Below are positions 44,105 to 51,722 of a DNA stretch of 64,000 nucleotides, one piece after another. The first letter of the stretch is position 1. Each line of letters starts with the position of its first letter. Origin of the DNA: Streptomyces eurocidicus (GTDB lineage: Bacteria; Actinomycetota; Actinomycetes; Streptomycetales; Streptomycetaceae); NCBI RefSeq assembly GCF_002891295.1, contig NZ_LGUI01000003.1, forward strand, positions 963,965 through 1,027,964, read 5' to 3'. Under the pieces are notes generated by a model that made no database searches, had not been told where the DNA came from, and saw only the letters and a list, made by a program, of their open reading frames with translations. Both the position numbers and the translations under genes were made by a program.

Positions 44105-45322
44105 GTGAACTCCAGCGAAACATCGCTGACGTCGATCGAAATCTGTGCCGGTGCCGGGGGGCAGGCGCTCGGTCTGCATGCCGCCGGGTTCCGGCACCTT
44201 GCTCTCCTGGAGATCGACGGGCACGCCTGCGAGACCTTGCGTGTCAATGTGCTGCAGCACCCTGACTGGGCCGGCTGTGAGGTCGTCGAGGATGACGTGA
44301 ACGCCGTCGACCCGTTCGTGCATCCGCAGCTCGTGAAGTTCGGACTCCAGCCCGGCGAGCTGGACCTGCTTGCCGGGGGTGTGCCCTGTCCGCCGTTCTC
44401 GATCGCCGGAAAGCAGCTCGGCGAGGAGGACGAACGGGACCTTTTCCCGCGGATGCTCGAGCTGGTGGAGCAGCTCCTGCCCAAGGCCGTCATGATCGAG
44501 AATGTCCGCGGGATCCTCGACGCGAAGTTCGCGCCATACCGCGCCCGCATCGTGGCGGAGCTCCGGGGCTACGGGTACGAGTTCTGTGGCTGGCAGCTTG
44601 TCGAGGCCCGGCGTTACGGAGTCCCTCAGCTGCGCCCGCGCGCCATCCTTGTAATGATCCACAATGCGTACCTGAAGGACGCCGGGTTCGAGTGGCCGAC
44701 CGGTGACGACGGAATCGTTTCCGTTGCCGAGGCGCTCGAGGAAACGATGCGAGAGCGGTACGAACCGTACGGTGACAGAGGTCTGGCCACTTTCCGGGAG
44801 TGGCAGGGGAAGGCGACCCTGCGAGGGTCCGAGGCGCCCACCCTTGTCGGAGGGTCCAAGAAGCACGGCGGCGCCGACCTTGGGCCCAGCCGTGCCAAGG
44901 CCACGTGGGAGTCACTCGGGGTCGACGGATGGGGCGTTGCGAACGACCCTGAGGAGTGCGCTCCGGAACGGGACCTCTTCCGGGAGAAAGGCCCCATGCT
45001 CACCGTCGAGCAGGCAGCGATCATCCAGGGCTTCCCACGCCACTGGAAGTTCCAGGGCAGGAAGACGGCCCGTTACCGCCAGGTAGGCAACGCCTTCCCG
45101 CCTCCGGTCGCGGAGGCCGTGGGCAGGGCGATCGCGGCGGTTCTCCGCCCTGATGGGCAGCCGAGCTCGTCAGCGGACGATATCCGCACGGTGATTCCGG
45201 CCGTTCGTCGGGATACCGCGGTCGGTACCCCGAGTCATAGCCCCGTCGTGTCGGAGCTCGCGGAGTTGGGGCAGCTCACGTTCCCGGAAGCAGAACCTGA
45301 GCGCGTAGGCCCGGCCTCCTGA
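44105..45322 (+). CDS. DNA (cytosine-5) methyltransferase, catalytically intact
   Basis: This 405-aa enzyme has motif I IEICAGAGGQALGLHAAGF, motif IV GGVPCPPFSIAGKQLGEEDE with Cys95, motif VI MIENVRGI, PQLRPRAILVMI, and a C-terminal RQVGNAFPPPVAEAVGRAI. The short recognition region includes LVGGSKKHGGADLGPSRAKATW, nearly shared with the Cys-less homologue at 36807, so the two are paralogues or partners. GTG 44105 has GAGGGGGGA just upstream. It has an extra ~45-aa C-terminal tail. It marks the right end of the island. Confidence 0.93.
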   Translation: MNSSETSLTSIEICAGAGGQALGLHAAGFRHLALLEIDGHACETLRVNVLQHPDWAGCEVVEDDVNAVDPFVHPQLVKFGLQPGELDLLAGGVPCPPFSIAGKQLGEEDERDLFPRMLELVEQLLPKAVMIENVRGILDAKFAPYRARIVAELRGYGYEFCGWQLVEARRYGVPQLRPRAILVMIHNAYLKDAGFEWPTGDDGIVSVAEALEETMRERYEPYGDRGLATFREWQGKATLRGSEAPTLVGGSKKHGGADLGPSRAKATWESLGVDGWGVANDPEECAPERDLFREKGPMLTVEQAAIIQGFPRHWKFQGRKTARYRQVGNAFPPPVAEAVGRAIAAVLRPDGQPSSSADDIRTVIPAVRRDTAVGTPSHSPVVSELAELGQLTFPEAEPERVGPAS

Positions 45323-45381
45323 TTAGGAGCATCGGGCTCCGTCCCTCGAAGTGACGGCCGCTAACGGGCCGGTCCCGGGCT

Positions 45382-46734
45382 CTACCAAGGCCCGGGGCCT
45401 CGTACGCCTTGCCACCCCTGTGAGGGCGCGGACCATCCCGGTGCCGTAGCCACAAACGCCCGCGGCACCGCCGTCGACGCATGCGCCAGCGCCGGCTGTG
45501 CCAAGTGCTTGCGTTGCCACAGATGGTGCAGGAGTTCCTGTTCGCGGGACGTGAAGTCCGGGCCCGCTGTGCCGTTGTGGGCGCGTTGGCGGAGGAAGGC
45601 CAGGGACGTCGCGAAGGAGATGTACTCGGCCACCGCGCGGGCGGCCGTCGGGCCGCCGGTGCGGCGGGCCAGGTCGCGGGCCATGCCGCGGGCGCGCATC
45701 GACGACAGGGCGATCGGCTCGGGCGGAGTGAGCCAGCCGGCCGCCTGGTAGGCGGGCAGGTGGGCGCGTACGGTGCGCAGCTCGTTCTGGCGGGACCAGA
45801 TCGTCAGCCAGGTCAGGGCGCCGAAGACCGGGACCATGAACAGGCTGTAGACCGCCAGGAAGCCCACGGCGGGCAGGCTCGCCGAGCCGTTCCAGACGCC
45901 GTGCAGGACCATCGCCGTCAGCAGGGCCGCCAGCGGTATCAGGAAGCGGCGCACGCGTCGGTGCGGGGCCAGGGTCGCGGCTATGCCGAAGCCCAGGCCC
46001 GTCATCGACGTGAAGAGCGGGTGCGCGAACGGGGACAGCAGGACGCGGATGAAGAACGTCGCCGCCGTCGTCGAGCGCAGCCCCGTGTAGCCGAAGCTCT
46101 GGTCGTTGGCGAAGGCGTTGCCCAGATAGAGGATGTTCTCCGTGAAGGCGAAGCCGGTGGCGGTGATGCCGGCGATCACCACGCCGTCCACGATCCCGTT
46201 GAAGTCCCGGCGCCGGTAGAGGAACAGCAGCAGCACCGCCGCTGCCTTGGTGCTCTCCTCGACCACCGGCGCGACGAACGTCGCGCCCCACGCGTTCGCG
46301 TCCGCCCGCTGGGCCGCGTCGACCGTGTTCAGCAGCCACTTCGTGGCGTAGCCGTTCGCCAGGATCGCCAGCAGGGTCGCCGCGCACGCCCCCCAGGCGA
46401 ACGCGAAGATCAGGTTCCGCCAGGGCTTGGGCTCGACCCGGTCCATCCAGCGGAACGCCGCCACCAGCAGCGGTACGGGCAGCACCGCGAGCCCCAGGCC
46501 CACCAGGAAGCCCTCGGTGCCCGTCTGTTCCCGCACCAGCGCGAGGATGACCAGGCCGCAGAGCGCGAGCAGCAGGATCAGTCCGCCCGCGCGCACCGCC
46601 TTGTTGTCCCACAGGGCCCGGCGCGGCTTGTAGCGCCAGCCCGCCGGCGCGGGCAGTGCGGGGAAGCTCGGCTGCTGTCCGTGGGCGGGCGCCGGCCCGG
46701 CGATCGGCTGGTGGTGGGGCGGGGACTCATGCAC
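45382..46734 (-). CDS. PrsW family intramembrane metalloprotease
   Basis: This 450-aa polytopic membrane protein has a cytoplasmic Pro/His-rich N-terminus and roughly ten hydrophobic segments. The PrsW/RCE1-like catalytic motifs are VEESTK, FAFTEN, SPFAHPLFTSM and HGVWN. B. subtilis PrsW cleaves an anti-sigma factor; the substrate here is unknown. GTG 46734 is the start. The gene belongs to the conserved core, directly right of the accessory island. A conserved ~120-aa cytoplasmic C-terminal domain follows the last helix. Confidence 0.92.
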   Translation of the reverse strand: MHESPPHHQPIAGPAPAHGQQPSFPALPAPAGWRYKPRRALWDNKAVRAGGLILLLALCGLVILALVREQTGTEGFLVGLGLAVLPVPLLVAAFRWMDRVEPKPWRNLIFAFAWGACAATLLAILANGYATKWLLNTVDAAQRADANAWGATFVAPVVEESTKAAAVLLLFLYRRRDFNGIVDGVVIAGITATGFAFTENILYLGNAFANDQSFGYTGLRSTTAATFFIRVLLSPFAHPLFTSMTGLGFGIAATLAPHRRVRRFLIPLAALLTAMVLHGVWNGSASLPAVGFLAVYSLFMVPVFGALTWLTIWSRQNELRTVRAHLPAYQAAGWLTPPEPIALSSMRARGMARDLARRTGGPTAARAVAEYISFATSLAFLRQRAHNGTAGPDFTSREQELLHHLWQRKHLAQPALAHASTAVPRAFVATAPGWSAPSQGWQGVRGPGPW

Positions 46735-46752
46735 CCGATGACCCTAACGAAG

Positions 46753-46773
46753 GGCCCCCGCGGGACGGGGGCC
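46753..46773. terminator. GC hairpin between prsW and trmB
   Basis: GGCCCCC (46753-46759) pairs with GGGGGCC (46767-46773), and GTTTT follows on the plus strand. It lies just upstream of the PrsW start; its direction and role are uncertain. Confidence 0.4.
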
Positions 46774-46863
46774 GTTTTCCGCCCATGAGACGGACATCCC
46801 AGTCCCACGTACCCCCACGTACCCCACGCACCCCGGGCGGCCCGGGGTGCTCCCCGGGGAGTA

Positions 46864-46883
46864 CCGGGCTCTCAGGAGCCCGG
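46864..46883 (-). terminator. Terminator hairpin downstream of trmB
   Basis: CCGGGCTC (46864-46871) pairs with GAGCCCGG (46876-46883) around a 4-nt loop, 8 nt after the trmB stop on the minus strand. Confidence 0.6.
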
Positions 46884-46891
46884 CTCCGTCC

Positions 46892-47686
46892 TCAGCGCTC
46901 CTTGCGCGTGAACATCACGTCGTGCACCACGTGCCCCTTGTCCAGCCCCTGCCCCTCGAACCGCGTCAGCGGGCGGAAGTCCGGGCGCGGCGCGAAACCG
47001 CCGTCGGCCTGGGTGTTCTCGAAGTCCGGTGCCTCCGAGAGCACCTCCAGCATCTGCTCCGCGTACGGCTCCCAGTCCGTCGCGCAGTGCAGCAGCCCGC
47101 CCGGCGCCAGGCGCGTGGCGGCCAGCGCCAGGAACTCCGGCTGGATCAGACGGCGCTTGTGGTGCCGCTTCTTCGGCCACGGGTCCGGGAAGTAGACGCG
47201 CAGGCCCGCGAGCGAGTCCGGGGCGAGCATCTCGCGGAGCAGGATGATCGCGTCGCCGTTGGCGACGCGGACGTTCGTCAGGCCGTTCCGCTCGGCGAGG
47301 CCGAGCAGATTGCCCTGGCCCGGGGTGTGCACATCGCAGGCCAGGATGCCCGTGCCCGGATCGGCGGCGGCCATCTGCGCCGTCGCCTCGCCCATGCCGA
47401 AGCCGATCTCCAGCACGACGGGCAGCTTCGGGTCGCCGAACAGCTCCCCGAGGTCGAGGCGGCTCAGGCCGTCGATGTCCAGGCCCCACTTCGGCCACAG
47501 GCGGCGCAGGGCCTCGCCCTGGCCGGTGGTCACGCGGCTGCGGCGCGGCTGGAACGAACGGATGCGGCGTTCGTGATGCGAGCCCGCCGGATCCGGAGCC
47601 GGTCCGTCGGGGAACATCGGCTCACGCCTGCGGGCGCTGGACGCCGGGCCGCTGCTGTCTGGGGTGGGGGCATTGTTCTCGGGCAC
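46892..47686 (-). CDS. trmB: tRNA (guanine-N7-)-methyltransferase
   Basis: TrmB makes m7G46 in tRNA with SAM. The 264-aa protein shows LEIGFGMGEATAQMA (SAM motif I), GDAIILL, RVYFPDPWPKKRHHKRRLIQPEF (the family signature) and ATDWEPYAEQM. A ~60-aa disordered N-terminal extension is typical of Streptomyces homologues. GTG 47686 starts the frame. It is transcribed toward prsW with hairpins between them. Confidence 0.95.
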   Translation of the reverse strand: MPENNAPTPDSSGPASSARRREPMFPDGPAPDPAGSHHERRIRSFQPRRSRVTTGQGEALRRLWPKWGLDIDGLSRLDLGELFGDPKLPVVLEIGFGMGEATAQMAAADPGTGILACDVHTPGQGNLLGLAERNGLTNVRVANGDAIILLREMLAPDSLAGLRVYFPDPWPKKRHHKRRLIQPEFLALAATRLAPGGLLHCATDWEPYAEQMLEVLSEAPDFENTQADGGFAPRPDFRPLTRFEGQGLDKGHVVHDVMFTRKER

Positions 47687-47850
47687 AGTGCTCCAATTCT
47701 ACGGGCGTGCCGGCGCGCGGGGCCGGGCCCGCGCGTGACCGCGCTCACTGCCCAGGTCCGCCTCCGAGCCTGCCGGGCAGCTCCCCGCCACCAGGGGCCA
47801 CGCGCCCTCACCCGAGCCCAGCTCCCCGCCACCCGGGACCACGAGCCCCC

Positions 47851-49059
47851 TCACCCGAGCCCTGCCAGCGCCCGCCGCGCGACCTCCCGCCCGATCGGCA
47901 GCGAAGCCGTCGCCGCCGGGGACGGCGCGTTCAGCACATGCACCATCCGCGGCGACTCGGCGAACAGGAAGTCGTCCACCAAGGTGCCGTCCCTCAGCAC
48001 CGCCTGCGCCCGCACCCCCGCGGGCGCCGGTATCAGGTCCTCCGCCGACACCTCCGGCAGCAGCCGCCGCACCGCCTCCGTGAAGGCCGCCTTGGACAGC
48101 GACCGCCGTATCTCGCCCGCGCCGTACCGCCAGTGCCGCCCGGCCATCCGCCACGCACCCGGCCAGCCCACTGCCCCCGCCAGCTCGCCAGGGCGCACGG
48201 CCCCCCGGGTGTATCCCTCCCGCGCGAGCGCCGGCACCGCGTTCGGCCCCAGGTGGACCGAGCCGTCGACACCCCGGGTGAGATGGACGCCCAGGAAGGG
48301 GAACGCCGGGTCCGGCACCGGATAGACCAGGCCGCGCACCAGCTCGGCGCGGGCCGGATCCAGCGTGAAGTACTCCCCCCGGAACGGAATGATCCGCATG
48401 CCGGGGTCGTCCCCCGCCAGCCGTGCCACGGTGTCGCTGTACAGCCCCGCGCAATTGACCAGGACCCGGCCGCGCAACACCTCGCCCGCGGCCGTGCGCA
48501 CCGCGACCCCCGACTCCCGCCGGCTGATCACCCGCACCTCCGCGCCGTACCGCACCGACGCCCCCGCGTCCTCCGCGAGGCGGGCCAGCGTGCGGGCCAC
48601 CGCGCCGAAGTCGCACACCCCCGTCGTGCCCACGTGGATCGCGCCCAGCCCGCGGACGTGCGGCTCGCGCTCCGCGATCTGGGCGGGCCCCAGCTCCCGC
48701 ACCGGAATGCCGTTCTCCCTGCCGCGCTGGACCAGGGCGTGCAGCCGGGGCAGCTCCGCGCGCTCCGTGGCGACGATCAGCTTGCCCGTGACCGCGTGCG
48801 GCAGGTCGTGCTCGGCGCAGAACTTCACCATCTCCGCCGCGCCCCGCACCGCGAATCGCGCCTTGAACGATCCCGGGCGGTAGTAGATCCCGCTGTGGAT
48901 CACTCCGCTGTTCCGCCCGGTCTGATGCCGCGCGGGGCCGGCCTCCTTCTCCAGGACGACGACGCGCGTACCCGGAGCGGCGCGCGTGATCGCGTACGCC
49001 GTCGAGAGGCCCACGATTCCGCCCCCGACCACCAGTACGTCGCCGTCGTACGCCCTCAC
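47851..49059 (-). CDS. lhgO: L-2-hydroxyglutarate oxidase
   Basis: This 402-aa FAD-dependent DAO-family oxidase converts L-2-hydroxyglutarate to 2-oxoglutarate. The N-terminal dinucleotide fold is DVLVVGGGIVGLSTAYA. The family block HQTGRNSGVIHSGIYYRPGS, the GEYFTLDP segment and the C-terminal FLFAESPRMVHVLNAPSPAATASL identify LhgO. GTG 49059 has GGAGG 7 nt upstream. The open frame continues upstream without similarity. Confidence 0.92.
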   Translation of the reverse strand: MRAYDGDVLVVGGGIVGLSTAYAITRAAPGTRVVVLEKEAGPARHQTGRNSGVIHSGIYYRPGSFKARFAVRGAAEMVKFCAEHDLPHAVTGKLIVATERAELPRLHALVQRGRENGIPVRELGPAQIAEREPHVRGLGAIHVGTTGVCDFGAVARTLARLAEDAGASVRYGAEVRVISRRESGVAVRTAAGEVLRGRVLVNCAGLYSDTVARLAGDDPGMRIIPFRGEYFTLDPARAELVRGLVYPVPDPAFPFLGVHLTRGVDGSVHLGPNAVPALAREGYTRGAVRPGELAGAVGWPGAWRMAGRHWRYGAGEIRRSLSKAAFTEAVRRLLPEVSAEDLIPAPAGVRAQAVLRDGTLVDDFLFAESPRMVHVLNAPSPAATASLPIGREVARRALAGLG

Positions 49060-49332
49060 ACCGTCACCTCCCCGCACCGGCCGGACATCCGCGACCGGCA
49101 CCCGGCGCCCTCGGCGCCTCACCCACCGTCCCCATCATGACCTGCGCCACTGACAACTGCTCGAAACCCAGGTCAGGCCCAGGATCCCGCCGAAAGGATC
49201 ACACAGGAAGGCGGAAGGGGAAGGAAGCTGACCTCGGGAGCTGGCCTCAGGAGGGGAGGAAGGGATGCAGGAGGAGGGAGGAGGGAGGGGAGACACGTAA
49301 GGAAAGAAAAGGAGAGGACGGCGCGCGGGCTC

Positions 49333-50781
49333 TCACCCCGACGTCACCAGCAGCGGCCTCGCCCGCTCCCTCAGCTCCACCACCCGCGGCTCGTCCCCGT
49401 ACGGCTCCAGCCGGTGCAGCAGATCCCGGACGTACTCGGTCGTGCGCGCCGACGAGATCCGCCCCGCGACCTCCACGGCCCGCGTCCCGGCCGCGCACGC
49501 CGCGTCCAGATTGCCCGATTCCAGCTCGGCGACCGCCGACACCACCAGCCGCAGCCCGTGCGAGCGGACGAACTCCTCCGTCGGCCGGGCCAGCGCCTGC
49601 TCGGTGAAGCGCTGCACCTGCCTCGGCATGCGCAGGTCGCGGTAGCACTCGGCGGCGTCGGCCGCGAACCGCTCCTGGCTGTAGAAGTCCAGCCAGGACG
49701 GGTCCGGGTCGCCCGCCCGCGCGCGCTCCAGCCACCCCTCGGCCGCCTTCAGCGCCGTACCGCAGGCCGGCGCGTCCCCCGCCTTGGCCTGGGCCCGCGC
49801 CTCGACCAGCCGGAAGAAGCTCATCGTGCGGGCCGTCGCCAGGCCGCGGTTACGCTCCAGGGCGGCCTGCGCCAGGTCGACGCCCTCGTCGGCGAAGCCG
49901 CGGTAGGTGGCCTGGAGGCTCATCGAGGCCAGCACATAGCCGCCCAGCGGCACGTCGGCCGCCGCGCGGGCGAGCCGCAGCGCCTGGATGTAGTACCGCT
50001 GTGCGGCCTCCTGCTGGCCGGTGTCGAAGGCCATCCAGCCGGCCAGCCGGGTCAGCTCGGCGGTGGCGCCGAACAGCGCCCGGCCCACCTCGTCGCTGTA
50101 CGAACCGAGGAGCAGCGGCGCCGCGTCGACGCGCAGGCACTCGGGGACCATCGACGAACGCCAGTCGCCGCCACCGTACTTGGAGTCCCACCGCCGGGCG
50201 TCCTCCGCCGCCTCGCGCAGCTTCGTCACGTCGCTGTGGCCCACCCGCTGCGGGGCCCCGCCTTCCGAACCGCCGCCGACCTCGGCCTCCTTGGCCGCCT
50301 GATGGGCCTCCCGGGCGACCGAGCTGTCGGCCGGGGTTATCAGCCAGCGGGAGGCGGGCGTCGCGTAGGCGCTGACGGAGAAGGATCCGGCCAGGCTCTG
50401 CCAGATGCCCCCGCCGCCCCGGCGACCGGCGAGATCCAGCCTGTACAGCTCCGTCGCGGACCGCACCGCCTGGCCGACATCGCGCGGGAAGGCGAGCCCC
50501 ACCTCGGGCGCCGGATCCGCGTCCGCGAGACCGATCTCGTGCAGCGGCACCGGCCGGCCGAGCTTGCCGGCGATGGCGGCGGCGATCAGATGGGGGGCCG
50601 CGCCCTGGGGCACCATGCCCTTGGAGACCCAGCGGGCCACCGACGTCTTGTCGTAGCGAAGTGTCAATCCCCGCTGCGCACCGAGGTCGTTGACCCTGCG
50701 CGCGAGACCGGCGTTGCTGATCCCGGCGAGGACGAGGACGGTGCCGAGCTTCTCGTTCGGCCCGCGTGGCTCCCTGGACAT
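49333..50781 (-). CDS. NsdA-like sporulation-associated regulator
   Basis: This 482-aa Streptomyces protein resembles NsdA/SCO4114-type proteins, which affect sporulation and antibiotic production. The N-terminal ~70 aa ([22 protein letters not shown], then [13 protein letters not shown]) look like a divergent helix-turn-helix. The C-terminal half is a series of helical TPR-like repeats ([17 protein letters not shown], then [14 protein letters not shown]). ATG 50781 was chosen because [13 protein letters not shown] is the conserved start. The gene is adjacent to the asparagine-synthase-like gene, with a long gap between them. Confidence 0.82.
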   Translation of the reverse strand: MSREPRGPNEKLGTVLVLAGISNAGLARRVNDLGAQRGLTLRYDKTSVARWVSKGMVPQGAAPHLIAAAIAGKLGRPVPLHEIGLADADPAPEVGLAFPRDVGQAVRSATELYRLDLAGRRGGGGIWQSLAGSFSVSAYATPASRWLITPADSSVAREAHQAAKEAEVGGGSEGGAPQRVGHSDVTKLREAAEDARRWDSKYGGGDWRSSMVPECLRVDAAPLLLGSYSDEVGRALFGATAELTRLAGWMAFDTGQQEAAQRYYIQALRLARAAADVPLGGYVLASMSLQATYRGFADEGVDLAQAALERNRGLATARTMSFFRLVEARAQAKAGDAPACGTALKAAEGWLERARAGDPDPSWLDFYSQERFAADAAECYRDLRMPRQVQRFTEQALARPTEEFVRSHGLRLVVSAVAELESGNLDAACAAGTRAVEVAGRISSARTTEYVRDLLHRLEPYGDEPRVVELRERARPLLVTSG

Positions 50782-51554
50782 GCGCACCCCTCGACAACGG
50801 CGACGCCCGCCCGGCATAGGCGCGGGGCATTCGTAAACCCAGCGTAGTTCCCCGGATCCCGACCGTTAAGAGGTGTTGTCCCGGATGGCGAGATTCTGGT
50901 CCGTGCGGACGTGCACGGAGGGGCACGTGCTCCGGTTGTGTGGGGCTGTGCGCCCATCGTGCGCTCTGTCCACGCCATAGGAAGCGCGGTTCCATAGAAG
51001 GTGCGTGGGTTGGCCCGCTGTACTGGATCCAGTGGGCTGGGGGAGCCGCCGCCTCATTCCCCGCGGGCGGCGGAGTGGTCCGGGAGGCGGTCGTCCGCCT
51101 CCCGGACCGTCGCGTGCCGGGCTCGTACCACCACACTTCGGGCGAGGCGGAAAGAAGCGTCCCGTGAGTGCGCCCCCGGCCATCGTTCTTCCTTGAGTTT
51201 GGCCTGAACTCGCCGTAAGGCAAGCCCGGAAGCGGTCGCACCGGCCGACTGTCCACCCTGTGCGCAGCCCCGCACCACCCCCGCGCACAGCCCTCGACCG
51301 GCGGCCTCGCCGCGACCGCTCGCCCAGCTCGCCCCGTCGTCCGTGGCACGACGCGCCCGCAGCCTCAGGCCCCCGCGGCCCCGCTCGTGACAGCATGTCC
51401 CCTGCAGTGGGCGCGGCCGTCCCGGCGGCACGCGGTGGGCCTTCAACAGCCTTACGGAACACCCTCGTTCGACCCGGGCCTCGCCGGACGGCAGTAATGC
51501 GGCGACATCCGGGAAGTGTCACCTCGACACGAGACCAAGCGAGTTGAGGGGAAA
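50782..51554. other. Long divergent intergenic region
   Basis: About 770 bp between the NsdA-like gene and the next start hold no gene I trust; open frames exist on both strands because of GC bias. The right end (51500-51640) is AT-richer and probably promoter DNA. Confidence 0.4.
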
Positions 51555-51722
51555 ATGAAACAGAAGTGTCGCCGCTTTCGCCACCGCAAACACCGGTCCA
51601 CTGTGCATGATGACTGCACCTGTTGTTTGTCCACAGCCTGTGGAGGCGGCGATGCGCTGGTTGGTGGGGTGGAGCAGCACCGCCTCAGGGACCGGACCCC
51701 GAGCCGCGCCCCCTTACGGTGA
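51555..51722 (+). CDS. Possible small Cys-rich peptide gene
   Basis: This is a 55-codon frame from ATG 51555 with GAGGGG 3 nt upstream. The first half is very basic (MKQKCRRFRHRKHRSTVH) and is followed by DDCTCCLSTACGGGD, with four Cys in nine residues. It overlaps the start of the asparagine-synthase-like gene in another frame. The sharp charge change and the AT-richer codons hint at a real leader-type peptide, but the C-terminal half merely follows the overlap. It may be chance. Confidence 0.25.
   Translation: MKQKCRRFRHRKHRSTVHDDCTCCLSTACGGGDALVGGVEQHRLRDRTPSRAPLR

Noticed and set aside
31570..45322. DISARM, BREX, Dnd/Ssp phosphorothioation or classical type I R-M
   Set aside because: No DrmA/B, PglZ, BrxC, DndA-E or HsdR/S/M-like proteins are present. 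The helicase has Z1-specific motifs and the methylases are C5-type.
27813..45381. Prophage or integrative conjugative element
   Set aside because: No integrase, excisionase, relaxase, FtsK/TraB-like translocase or phage structural gene was seen, and no tRNA or clear direct repeat was found at the edges.
50866..51522. 218-aa minus-strand frame in the NsdA-AsnB-like gap
   Set aside because: No similarity to known proteins, no good start site, and overlapping plus-strand frames are equally open.
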